A stretch of DNA of 64,000 nt from NCBI RefSeq assembly GCF_039521745.1, contig NZ_BAAACT010000038.1, one strand, 5' to 3'. Below the pieces are notes generated by a model. The model did not search any database. It worked only from the letters and a program-made list of their open reading frames with translations, and was not told where the DNA came from. This stretch comes from Faecalicatena contorta. GTDB taxonomy: Bacteria > Bacillota > Clostridia > Lachnospirales > Lachnospiraceae. Positions within the stretch are counted from its first letter, which is position 1. Each line of letters opens with the position of its first letter. This document shows positions 42,879 through 50,594 of this stretch, in pieces. The position numbers and the translations under genes were made by a program.

Positions 42879-44228
42879 ATGAGTTTAATTGAAACAGTAA
42901 AAGATGCCGGTATTGTAGGGGCCGGCGGGGCAGGATTTCCTACGCATGTAAAGTTGAACACTAAGGCCGAGTATTTTATCGTCAATGCCGCCGAATGTGA
43001 ACCATTGATTGAGACTGACAAGTATCTGTGCAGAACCTTTGCCGATGAGTTAATTAAAGGAGTCATGTATATTGCCGGACATCTCGAGGCAAAGAAGTCT
43101 TACATAGCGCTCAAAGCCAAATACAAAGCCGAAATTGCCGCTTTAAGAGAGGCAATTGAAAAAAATAATGCAGATATCGAGATTTTTGAGATGAGAACCT
43201 TCTATCCCGCCGGGGATGAACAGATTATCGTGCAGCAGGTTACCGGCAGTACCGTCCCTGAGCGCGGCATTCCGATTGAAGTCGGCGCCGTCGTGGATAA
43301 TGTGGGAACTGTGCTTGGGATTTACCGTGCGCTGACGAACGGTGACAAGGTAACGGACAAGTATTTATCCGTTGTCGGTGAAGTGAAGGAACCCATTATG
43401 CTGAAGGTGCCTATCGGAACATCCGTCAGAACCTGCATCGAGGCAGCGCAGCCTGCGATCTCCGATTATGCCGTCATTCTCGGCGGCCCTATGATGGGAA
43501 AGGTCTTTGCAGATGACAGCGCCATTGACCAGCAGGTCGTGACAAAGACAACCGGCAACATCATCGTTCTCCCGAAGGACCACTATCTGATCAGGAGAAC
43601 ACAGGTTTCCATCCAGAGAATTAAGCATCAGGCGAGAAGCGCCTGTATCCAGTGCAGAATGTGTACAGATCTGTGTCCACGTTTCCAGATCGGACACAGC
43701 ATCAAGCCTCATCTTGTAATGAGAAATGTCTGGAGAGAAGAGACGATTGATTCCAACGAAGAATTCGCGAAATGCTACGGCGATGCAGTGAACTGCTGCA
43801 GCTGCGGCGTCTGTGAGATGTTCTCATGTCCAATGGGACTTTCCCCGAGACAAGTGAATGATTATATGAAGGTACAGCTTCGTGAACGCGGAATTATGAT
43901 CGATAAGACTCCGGATCCGACGGCAAGGCCGACGATTGATCTCAACCGGATTCCAACCGACCGCCTGATCGCGCGTCTGGGGCTCGGAAAATATAATGGG
44001 CTGCATGCACACAGCTGTACGGAACTATTTCCCAGGGAAGTATTCATTCCATTATCACAGCATATCGGCAAGCCGGCGGCAGCAGTTGTCAAAGCCGGCG
44101 ACACCATACATAAAGGCGACTTAATCGGACAGGCAGATGAAAAAGCGCTGTCAGCTAATATCCACGCAAGCGTGAACGGAACAGTCACCGAAGCAGCACC
44201 AAACGGTATTCGAATAAATGTAAACTAA
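42879..44228 (+). CDS. PduS-like RnfC-family iron-sulphur flavoprotein
   Basis: A 449-aa protein of the RnfC/PduS group. The N-terminal domain has GIVGAGGAGFPTHVKLNT, the NADH/FMN-binding signature of the Complex I 51-kDa/RnfC fold, then an SLBB-type beta-grasp region (about 130-200), and two 4Fe-4S sites: CIQCRMCTDLCP and CCSCGVCEMFSCP. The C-terminus is a RnfC barrel-sandwich (HIGKPAAAVVKAGDTIHKGD). In propanediol compartments PduS is a cobalamin reductase that passes electrons across the shell through PduT. The start has GGAG 9 nt upstream; an ATG 5 codons earlier lacks one. Followed after 15 bp by a PduT-like gene, with no other compartment genes. Confidence 0.9.
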   Translation: MSLIETVKDAGIVGAGGAGFPTHVKLNTKAEYFIVNAAECEPLIETDKYLCRTFADELIKGVMYIAGHLEAKKSYIALKAKYKAEIAALREAIEKNNADIEIFEMRTFYPAGDEQIIVQQVTGSTVPERGIPIEVGAVVDNVGTVLGIYRALTNGDKVTDKYLSVVGEVKEPIMLKVPIGTSVRTCIEAAQPAISDYAVILGGPMMGKVFADDSAIDQQVVTKTTGNIIVLPKDHYLIRRTQVSIQRIKHQARSACIQCRMCTDLCPRFQIGHSIKPHLVMRNVWREETIDSNEEFAKCYGDAVNCCSCGVCEMFSCPMGLSPRQVNDYMKVQLRERGIMIDKTPDPTARPTIDLNRIPTDRLIARLGLGKYNGLHAHSCTELFPREVFIPLSQHIGKPAAAVVKAGDTIHKGDLIGQADEKALSANIHASVNGTVTEAAPNGIRINVN

Positions 44229-44243
44229 TGGAGGAATTTAAAA

Positions 44244-44783
44244 ATGGGAAATTCAGTAGGAATGTTAGAATTGTCCAGTATAGCGAAAGGAATTGAGACC
44301 TGCGACCATGTACTCAAGGCCGCAGAGGTTGAATTATTAAGGTCATCCACGATCTGCCCCGGTAAATATCTGATCATTATCGGCGGTGATACCAGCAGCG
44401 TGAATGCTGCTATGAACGTAGGGGAAGAGATAGCAGGACCATTCCTGGTAGATAAACTGCTGATCCCCAATATCAGCGACCAGCTGATGCCGGCGATCAG
44501 CAATACCTCACAGGTTCCGACCACCGGAGCTGTGGGCGTGATCGAGTTCTATTCCGTATCTTCTGCAATTGTAGCGGCGGATACTGCTGCGAAAGCTGCC
44601 GATATTCATCTGATCGAGATCCGCACCGGTTTTGCCGTGGGCGGCAAGGGATTTGTTACCATGTGCGGCGATGTCAGCGCTGTGACGGCTGCAGTAAAAG
44701 CTGCGGAGTCTGTAAGCGAACTGATGGTTAACAGTGTGGTTATTCCACGGCCGACTGAGAAACTGTTTGAGGCACTGATGTAA
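44244..44783 (+). CDS. PduT-like tandem BMC-domain shell protein
   Basis: A 179-aa protein with two bacterial microcompartment domains (about 3-85 and 93-178), which would form pseudohexameric trimers. SVGMLELSSIAKGIETCDHV and TGAVGVIEFYSVSSAIVAAD start the two domains. Cys38 in STICPGKYLIIIGGD corresponds to the PduT pore cysteine that binds a 4Fe-4S cluster. It follows the PduS-like gene closely (GGAGG ribosome binding site), matching the natural PduS-PduT partnership, and ends at a strong terminator. No enzyme, aldehyde dehydrogenase or hexameric shell gene is in the window, so this pair is either a satellite of a compartment elsewhere or an independent electron-transfer module. Confidence 0.92.
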   Translation: MGNSVGMLELSSIAKGIETCDHVLKAAEVELLRSSTICPGKYLIIIGGDTSSVNAAMNVGEEIAGPFLVDKLLIPNISDQLMPAISNTSQVPTTGAVGVIEFYSVSSAIVAADTAAKAADIHLIEIRTGFAVGGKGFVTMCGDVSAVTAAVKAAESVSELMVNSVVIPRPTEKLFEALM

Positions 44784-44820
44784 AAAATGCAGCGTTAAGG
44801 CGTTTAATCATTCAAAGAAA

Positions 44821-44866
44821 AAGTTCTGCCATGGTGGGAACCCTCATGGCAGAGCTTCTTTTTTTC
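44821..44866 (+). terminator. Terminator after pduT-like gene (bidirectional)
   Basis: AAGTTCTGCCATG pairs with CATGGCAGAGCTT at 12 of 13 positions, followed by CTTTTTTTC. On the minus strand it is followed by CTTTTTCTTTG, so it can also end the converging histidine kinase gene. Confidence 0.85.
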
Positions 44867-44892
44867 ACTTTATTCTTTGCCCCAGTTTCTTC

Positions 44893-45912
44893 CTACTCTG
44901 TAACCAGGAGTTCCCGGTGCAGATACAGTCGTATCGTTGTGCCTCTTCCAACTTCAGATTCAGCGCTCAGGCCGTGGTTCAATTTGTCACAGATGGATTT
45001 ACAGAGATATAATCCGATTCCCGTTGACTTTTTATCCTTTCTCCCATTGTATCCCGTAAATCCTTTTTCAAATATTCTGGGCAGGTCTTCCGCCTGGATA
45101 CCGATGCCTGTATCTTCTATCACAAGCACTTCTTCCGGCCCCGGCTCCATATATATGGAAATGGTACCCTGACCTGTATATTTCAAGGCATTTGACAGCA
45201 GCTGTTCCAGGACGAGAAGGAACCACTTTTCATCTGTCAATACCATTCCCTCACATTTCTGATATTTGAGATGGATTTTTTTCAATATGAAAAGCTGGGA
45301 ATATTTGCGCACCGCCTGGCGAACGATATCATCAATGGAGTACCACTGCAGTGACAGGTCGGATGACATATCTCCCATCCGCAGATAAGAAAGCACCATT
45401 TCCACGTACTGTTCCGTCTTGAACAGCTCCATCTTCATCGGTCGGATCAGCTCAGCCTCCTCCTCAATCTCCCCTTCCTCAAATGACTGAAGCAGCAGGC
45501 GCATGGCCGCCAGGGGGGTCTTAATCTGATGGGCCCACAGGCCATAATAGTCCAGCATCTCCTGTCTTCCAATGCGGGCTCCTGTTTCCATTTCTTCTTT
45601 ATAATCAAACAGAACTTTTAGCTTCTCACGGTATAGTAATTCCGTCAAATCTGTCGTAGAAGGCGTCTCTCTCAATTCGTGCGGCAGAGCCGCCTGCGCT
45701 TCCTTAACCTTTTCAACATGGCGGAAGAAGCCGGCAAAATCGCACACTGCAAAAACTACAAATAATGCAGCAGAAAGCAGTACCGCATATCTCAGTGCAT
45801 CTGACCTGATGTTATACAGGTACAGGACAAACCAGAATATTCCCAATATAACAAGGAACAAGACCATATATTTTAATCTTGATTTTATAAAAAAGCCCAG
45901 TTTTTTCTTCAT
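44893..45912 (-). CDS. Bce-type sensor histidine kinase
   Basis: A 339-aa intramembrane-sensing kinase (BceS class). Two membrane helices (about 16-34 and 41-58) with almost no extracellular loop, a short linker, H-box LWAHQIKTPLAAMRLLL, N-box LLSNALKYT, G1 VIEDTGIGIQAEDLPRIFEKG and G2 STGIGLYLCKSI. Such kinases do not sense the drug but the transport activity of the partner BceAB. The start ATG overlaps the response regulator stop (ATGA), so they are coupled. Partner ABC genes are at 39.8-42.5 kb. Confidence 0.93.
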   Translation of the reverse strand: MKKKLGFFIKSRLKYMVLFLVILGIFWFVLYLYNIRSDALRYAVLLSAALFVVFAVCDFAGFFRHVEKVKEAQAALPHELRETPSTTDLTELLYREKLKVLFDYKEEMETGARIGRQEMLDYYGLWAHQIKTPLAAMRLLLQSFEEGEIEEEAELIRPMKMELFKTEQYVEMVLSYLRMGDMSSDLSLQWYSIDDIVRQAVRKYSQLFILKKIHLKYQKCEGMVLTDEKWFLLVLEQLLSNALKYTGQGTISIYMEPGPEEVLVIEDTGIGIQAEDLPRIFEKGFTGYNGRKDKKSTGIGLYLCKSICDKLNHGLSAESEVGRGTTIRLYLHRELLVTE

Positions 45913-46580
45913 TCCAGCAGATACCCAATCCCTTTCTTTGTACATATAAAGTCCGTGATTCCGATTCCCTCCAGTTTTCTGCGCAGCCTCGTAATGTTAA
46001 CCGTCAATGTATTGTCATCTATAAACTCATCGCTTTCCCAAAGACGTTCCATAATCCGCTCGCGCTTCACAATCTTTCCTGCATTTTCCATCAAAATCTG
46101 GAGGATTTTAAAATCATTTTTCGTCAAATCCAGCCTCCTGCCCTCGTATGTTAAAGCGGCATCGTTCAAATTCAAAATGACGCCTTTGTACTCCAGCACA
46201 TTCAGCTGTCCCTGGAATGAATACGTCCTGCGCAGAAGAGCCTGGATCTTCGCCGTAAGCACGTTCAGGTCAAAGGGCTTCTCAATAAAATCATCTCCGC
46301 CCATATTCATGGCCATAACAATATTCATATTATCACTGGCGGAGGACAGGAAGATCATCGGAACTTTCGATATCGCCCGGATCTGCGTGCACCAGTGGAA
46401 TCCATTATAAAATGGGAGCAGTATATCCATCAGCACAAGCTGAGGCTCAAATGCAATAAACTCCTCCTGAACATTTTTAAAATCCTTGATGCATCTCACC
46501 TCATAGTCCCATTTCACCAGGTGTGCCTCAATCGTTTTCGCAATTGTCAAATCGTCTTCTACAATTAAAATCTTATACAT
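45909..46580 (-). CDS. OmpR-family response regulator, BceR-like
   Basis: A 223-aa regulator: receiver domain (VEDDLTIAKTIEAHL, phospho-acceptor Asp in LVLMDILLPFYNG near residue 52, Lys in FIEKPFDLNVL near 102) and a winged-helix DNA-binding domain (LTKNDFKILQILMENAGKIV, ERLWESDEFIDDNTLTVNITRLRRKLEGIG). Expected to activate the Bce ABC operon via the inverted repeat at 42,654-42,667. First gene of the pair; the leader contains a hairpin near its ribosome binding site. Confidence 0.94.
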   Translation of the reverse strand: MYKILIVEDDLTIAKTIEAHLVKWDYEVRCIKDFKNVQEEFIAFEPQLVLMDILLPFYNGFHWCTQIRAISKVPMIFLSSASDNMNIVMAMNMGGDDFIEKPFDLNVLTAKIQALLRRTYSFQGQLNVLEYKGVILNLNDAALTYEGRRLDLTKNDFKILQILMENAGKIVKRERIMERLWESDEFIDDNTLTVNITRLRRKLEGIGITDFICTKKGIGYLLE

Positions 46581-46590
46581 AATGCCCTCT

Positions 46591-46620
46591 CCTTTGCAAA
46601 GGGGTCAGACCCCTGTGCAA
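46591..46620 (-). promoter_or_regulatory. Leader hairpin overlapping bceR-like ribosome binding site
   Basis: Minus strand: TTGCACAGGGGTC-T-GACCCCTTTGCAA forms a stem, and CCTTTGCAAAGG is an alternative palindrome that would bind the AAAGG of the ribosome binding site. The two folds exclude each other, which could tune translation. Confidence 0.45.
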
Positions 46621-46731
46621 CTCTCACACAATTTCTGTTATTTACTGTCATCTTTCTTCTCCTATTATACTCTGCTTCTTTTGCATATCACAATACCTAA
46701 ATCATTACTTTTCCTATCCCGGTCAACATAT

Positions 46732-47150
46732 AAATCGGGATTTAGCGACGAGCTTTAGTCTCGGCGCGGATGGGGACGCTCCATAAAGGGATAGCCGAAA
46801 ACCTCCCGGAGAACATCCATGTCCTTTCAAAAACGCGGCCGCGGACCTAAGAAATTCTAGGCGGGAAACAGCCCTGAAAATGGAGCACCACTGACACATC
46901 ACGCGAAATCCGATGATTTCTCGCGCTGGGTCAGCTGATTTTTGGATTCGGAATCCAAAAATCTCTCCATTTTCCGGGCTGTTTCCCACCAAGAATTTCT
47001 AAGATCCGCTTTGAGCGTTTTTGAAAGGACATGGATGTTCTCCGGGAGGCTTTCAGCTATCCCTTCATGGAGCTGGCGCATCCAACCGGCAGGAAAAAGC
47101 TCGTTTCTAAGGAGAGGCCTCAAGCGGGGGCAGCGTATGGTATTGAATTG
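46732..47150 (+). repeat. Structured palindromic element E6
   Basis: Plus-strand copy. A 5' hairpin GCGACGAG..CTCGGCGC (46,745-46,767) precedes GGGGACGCT (46,772-46,780). Arms 46,778-46,880 and 46,964-47,053 pair over about 90 bp (for example GAGAACATCCATGTCCTTTC). In element orientation the core has the CGAT-loop hairpin first (46,902-46,925), then the TTCGGAA-loop hairpin (46,937-46,963). AGCTGGCGCATCCAACCGGC starts the 3' module at 47,051. It faces E7. Confidence 0.85.
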
Positions 47151-47239
47151 GCGGTACTTTTATGTCCCCAGTAGGTGTACATAAGCAATGGGATACGGTT
47201 CCAGTATCGAAATAATTCAATACACATCTTGAAGATGAA

Positions 47240-47662
47240 AAGATACGCATAGCCAATCCACATCCGCTGCCCTGGTCCGGGATCCCACCCTGTTGGCGAG
47301 CTTTCCTGCCGATTGGATGAGCCAGCTTTATGACAGGGAGGCCGGGGAGGTGCTGGGGCTGTATATGCCGTTGCGATATGCTGGAGTGCGCTTAGTGATT
47401 CTTGAACAGCCGATGCCGGATAGGCGGGGAAAAACTTGATCTCCAAATCAAGTTTTTGCTGAACCCAGCGCGGGAAATCATCAGATTTCCCGTAATGTGT
47501 TCAGCGTACCCGCCTATCCGGCATCGGCTGTTCTAGAATCACTTAGCAGCACGGGTGCATATCGCAACGGCATATACAGCCCCAGCGCCTTCCCGGCCTC
47601 CCTGTCATGAAGCGTCCCCGTCCGTCGACAAGTCTAAAGCTTGCCGACTAAATCCCGATTTA
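47240..47662 (-). repeat. Structured palindromic element E7
   Basis: Minus-strand copy converging on E6. GGGGACGCT at 47,619-47,611, preceded by hairpin GTCGGCAAG..CTTGTCGAC. Arms 47,324-47,429 and about 47,505-47,613 pair over about 105 bp. Core: TGG-loop hairpin (47,430-47,457) and TGAT-loop hairpin (47,471-47,492). AGCTGGCTCATCCAATCGGC starts the 3' module (47,325 downward). The arms are close in sequence to E2, 26 kb away. E6 and E7 are bounded by inverted TAAATCGGGATTTAG-type ends at 46,731 and 47,662. Confidence 0.85.
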
Positions 47663-47727
47663 GATGTTAGCTGCAATATGAAAGTCCTCCTAAAGATTAT
47701 CTTTTGAAATTCTTTAGATTATATATG

Positions 47728-47777
47728 TTGACAATATATATTATACTGAATATAATATACTTATAAAACATATATGT
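47728..47777 (+). promoter_or_regulatory. padR promoter with candidate operator
   Basis: Consensus TTGACA (47,728-47,733), 17-bp spacer, TATAAT (47,751-47,756). A perfect palindrome ACATATATGT lies at 47,768-47,777, at the predicted transcription start, and the same half-site ATATATGT abuts the -35 box. PadR proteins bind ATGT-N-ACAT dyads, so this is a likely self-repression site. Confidence 0.75.
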
Positions 47778-47808
47778 AAAACAAAAACATATAGAAAGGA
47801 ATGATAAC

Positions 47809-48126
47809 ATGACCTTTACACTGAACACCCCGATGTTCGACTTTCTAGTCCTATCGGTAATTGCTAATAATGATGCATACGGTTATCAGATCAGCCAGAT
47901 TATTAAAAAGGCTGCCAACACAAAGGATTCTACTCTTTATCCAATTCTGAAAAGGCTGCAGGATAGTCAGTATGTAGAGACTTATGACCAGCAGTATCAG
48001 GGGCGCAACCGAAAATATTATACGATTACAGAGATCGGAAAGACACATCATCAGGAACTAATGAAAGAATGGGAAATATATAAGGCAACAATTGATGAGA
48101 TTGTTAAAGGAGGGATTTCGCAATGA
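47809..48126 (+). CDS. PadR-family transcriptional regulator
   Basis: A 105-aa winged-helix repressor of the small PadR group. The N-terminal MFDFLVLSVIANNDAYGYQISQ and the recognition region DSTLYPILKRLQDSQYVETY, then the beta wing GRNRKYYTITEIGK, are typical. It overlaps the DUF1700 gene by 4 bp. PadR-DUF1700-DUF4097 operons are common in Firmicutes and appear to answer envelope or antimicrobial stress; the regulator probably represses its own operon. Confidence 0.94.
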   Translation: MTFTLNTPMFDFLVLSVIANNDAYGYQISQIIKKAANTKDSTLYPILKRLQDSQYVETYDQQYQGRNRKYYTITEIGKTHHQELMKEWEIYKATIDEIVKGGISQ

Positions 48127-48719
48127 CTAAGACAGAATATATGAGGACACTCGCACATAAGCTGCGCCGTCTTCCCAAAGAAGATTATGATAAGGCGATG
48201 GAATATTTCGAAGAATACTTTGCCGAGGCAGGACCCGAATTCGAGCAGCAGGCAATCGAGGATCTCGGCTCCCCCGAGGATGCCGCAAATCAGCTGATTA
48301 TAGACCTTGCGGCAAAAAATGTACAGGAACCGCCCAAGACTGTCAAAAGAGGGCTATCCGCCATCTGGATCGGCATTCTGGGGATCTGTGCCGCACCAAT
48401 TGCGCTTCCGCTGGGTTTCGCTCTGCTGGCCGTATTTATCTGCTTTTTAATCGTGATTCTGGCCGTAATCTTTTGTTTGTTCCTGGCTGCAGTGGCAGTT
48501 GTAGCAAGCGGTATCGTCGGCGTTTTCGGAGGTGGTATTCTGCTTTTCTCCACATTTGCAGACGGCCTTGCAACCATCGGATTAGGCTTATTCGCACTGG
48601 GCGCCGGAGTGCTTCTTGTTTATGGGGCTGTCAATTTCTGCCGCTGGTTTTTAGGAAAGACTTCTAAATCACTGGGAAATATCTCTAAAGGGGGTAAAAA
48701 GAATGAAAGCAATCACTAA
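48123..48719 (+). CDS. DUF1700 domain membrane protein
   Basis: A 198-aa protein. The N-terminal cytoplasmic DUF1700 part has YMRTLAHKLRRLPKEDYDKAMEYFEEYFAEAG and EDLGSPEDAANQLI; then three or so membrane helices (about 75-110, 118-140, 145-175) rich in Ala, Gly and Val. It is the middle gene of the PadR operon, overlapping padR by 4 bp and the DUF4097 gene by 17 bp. Function unknown; the family is linked to envelope stress by its neighbours. Confidence 0.92.
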   Translation: MTKTEYMRTLAHKLRRLPKEDYDKAMEYFEEYFAEAGPEFEQQAIEDLGSPEDAANQLIIDLAAKNVQEPPKTVKRGLSAIWIGILGICAAPIALPLGFALLAVFICFLIVILAVIFCLFLAAVAVVASGIVGVFGGGILLFSTFADGLATIGLGLFALGAGVLLVYGAVNFCRWFLGKTSKSLGNISKGGKKNESNH

Positions 48720-49656
48720 AAAAATTATAACTGTCTCTGTCTGCCTCATGGCGGCAGGTGCCGTGCTTGCCGGAATCGGCTATCTCTTTGGAGGCAGGGC
48801 CGGAGTCTCCTTCTCCAGAGGCGGGATTCATCCCAACTCAGCAGCTTCCGATCCCGTCACGCTGGAAAAAACGAAGCTGGAAGCCTTCACGGAAGCAGAA
48901 ATCACCATGGATGCCTATGCCGATATCCGGGTTCTGCCATCGGAAGACAATAACTTTTATGTAGAATACCTGTTGGATCAGGCATTCGGAAATCCCAAGT
49001 ATAATGTAACTGATGGTAAATTCACCCTCTATCAGCCAGATCAGAACCACGGTGTATTTCTCGCCTTCTCCACAGTCGGCGACTCGCTCAACACCTATAT
49101 CAACTTATATGTACCAAAAGATAAGACCCTTGACGCACTGAAAATATACGACGATTCCGGTGATGTATCCGTAACCGGAGCCAATGCTGCAAATATGGAT
49201 ATTTCATTAGATTACGGTGACCTTACCTTAAAAGAAAGCAGTTCAAGCTCCCTGAAATTGACTCTTGACGGCGGCGACCTGGAACTAAAAGACACAGAAA
49301 CCGAAGCGTTCACTTTATACAGCGCATATGGGGACAGCACCATAGAGAATTTCAAATGTGATACTGCAAAAATACAGCTGGATTCCGGCAGTCTTTACCT
49401 GGACGCAGCCAAACTCAGCTCCCTGAGCTGCAACAGTGAATACGGGGATGTGGACCTGTATCTTCCAGAAAAATTGGAGACATACACCTTTGACATCACA
49501 GCCGAATACGGCCAGATCTACCTTCCCGAGAACGCTCCAAAAGGGCACTATAGGGACAGGGACGACTCTGAAGAATACTACCAGACAGACGGAACAGAAC
49601 AAAAGCTCATCAGAATCTACGCCGACTCCGGAGATATTGATATCCGTGAACGCTAG
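48703..49656 (+). CDS. DUF4097 family beta-helix protein
   Basis: A 317-aa protein. One N-terminal membrane segment (IITVSVCLMAAGAVLAGIGYLF) then an extracellular right-handed beta-helix-like repeat region with recurring units such as LKIYDDSGDVSVTGANAAN, ISLDYGDLTLKESS, LTLDGGDLELKDTE and LDSGSLYLDAAKL. This is the DUF4097 fold. Third gene of padR-DUF1700-DUF4097. GGGGGT serves as ribosome binding site within the end of the gene before. A palindromic-element end (GGGGACGCT) follows the stop by 29 nt. Confidence 0.92.
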   Translation: MKAITKKIITVSVCLMAAGAVLAGIGYLFGGRAGVSFSRGGIHPNSAASDPVTLEKTKLEAFTEAEITMDAYADIRVLPSEDNNFYVEYLLDQAFGNPKYNVTDGKFTLYQPDQNHGVFLAFSTVGDSLNTYINLYVPKDKTLDALKIYDDSGDVSVTGANAANMDISLDYGDLTLKESSSSSLKLTLDGGDLELKDTETEAFTLYSAYGDSTIENFKCDTAKIQLDSGSLYLDAAKLSSLSCNSEYGDVDLYLPEKLETYTFDITAEYGQIYLPENAPKGHYRDRDDSEEYYQTDGTEQKLIRIYADSGDIDIRER

Positions 49657-49683
49657 GAGGAGAGATTTGTTAGATGGCTCGGA

Positions 49684-49800
49684 GGGGACGCTGTGCGGAA
49701 GCGTGGCCGGGCTATCCTGGATACGGTAGTTAAGAATCTTCCCCCAGAGGGGGCTCCGCAGACGCGGGCTGCGGACTTTTAATGGGGATTAGGGACACTG
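49684..49800 (+). repeat. Remnant of palindromic element 5' end
   Basis: GGGGACGCTGTGCGGAAG follows the DUF4097 stop by about 29 nt, matching the remnant at 30,766 (GGGGACGCTGTGCG). Short stems (CCCCCAGAGGGGG-like, GTCCGCAGCCCGCG region) follow but no long arms or core. Confidence 0.5.
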
Positions 49801-49829
49801 CTGCCTGGGGAAGACGGAAGGATTGGAGG

Positions 49830-50219
49830 ACAGATTAATTCGCTCCCTAGCCCATGACCATCCGCCTCTCCCGTAAGAAATCCCCCTAAAGTTAGGTATC
49901 TTCCTCCCGGATGAGCGCAGCCTGCCAGGGATGCCGCCTGTGGTGTCAAGCGGCATCTCTGCCTGTGTTTTTGGATGTCTCAAAGTGTGTCGTGTTCCCG
50001 TTGGGATAAAATAGAAAAATCTGATGGACAGACTTTGCTTTCCCAAGCAAAGTCTGAGGCGACTAAGGCCCACAATTATCAAATTGTGGGCTGCATGTCG
50101 CTGGTTCCATCAGATTTTTCTATTTTATCCCTACGGGAACTAGACTAAACGGCCGGCAGCCGAAAGCACAGGCAGAGATCCCGCTTGACACCACAGGCGG
50201 CATCCCTGGCAGGCGTCCC
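49830..50219 (-). repeat. Structured palindromic element E8
   Basis: Minus-strand copy beginning GGGACGCC (50,219-50,212), 16 nt after the ArsC-like stop codon. Outer arms about 49,919-49,968 and 50,168-50,213; inner arms include CCCGTTGGGATAAAATAG against CTATTTTATCCCTACGGG. Core: GGG-loop hairpin with a 12-bp stem (50,029-50,056) and TGAT-loop hairpin (50,068-50,091). The 3' module AGGCTGCGCTCATCCGGGAG runs to about 49,830. Confidence 0.85.
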
Positions 50220-50234
50220 TCCGCCGCTCCTCCC

Positions 50235-50585
50235 CTAACTCCTCAATTTCTCCCACTCAGCCGCCTTGAAGCCGGTGAGTACGATATCCCCATCCACTAC
50301 TATAGGACGTTTCACAAGCATCCCATCGGTTGCGAGCAGTTCGAGCTGTTCTTCCTCGCTCATATCTGGAAGTTTATCTTTCAAGTTCATTTGTTTGTAC
50401 AGCATCCCACTTGTATTGAAGAATTTTTTCAACGGCAGACCACTTTTTTTATACCACTCCTTCAGTTCCTCTTTTTGGGGATTTTCTGTTTTGATATCTC
50501 TTTCCTCGTAAGAGATGCCCTGCTCTTCCAGCCACTTTCTGGCCTTCTGGCAGGTTGTGCATTTGGGGTAACAGACGAATAGCAT
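50235..50585 (-). CDS. ArsC/Spx family protein
   Basis: A 116-aa thioredoxin-fold protein of the arsenate reductase/Spx/YffB family. It begins MLFVCYPKCTTCQKARKWLE with Cys9 and Cys12 as a CxxC redox pair, then ERDIKTENPQKEELKEWY, a NTSG region (FFNTSGMLYKQM) and RPIVVDGDIVLTGF at the end. The CxxC is as in Spx/MgsR, but the residues for RNA polymerase binding cannot be judged here. It could be a redox regulator or a reductase. Gap of 9 bp to the kinase gene upstream on the same strand. Confidence 0.9.
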   Translation of the reverse strand: MLFVCYPKCTTCQKARKWLEEQGISYEERDIKTENPQKEELKEWYKKSGLPLKKFFNTSGMLYKQMNLKDKLPDMSEEEQLELLATDGMLVKRPIVVDGDIVLTGFKAAEWEKLRS

Positions 50586-50594
50586 ATGTTTTCC

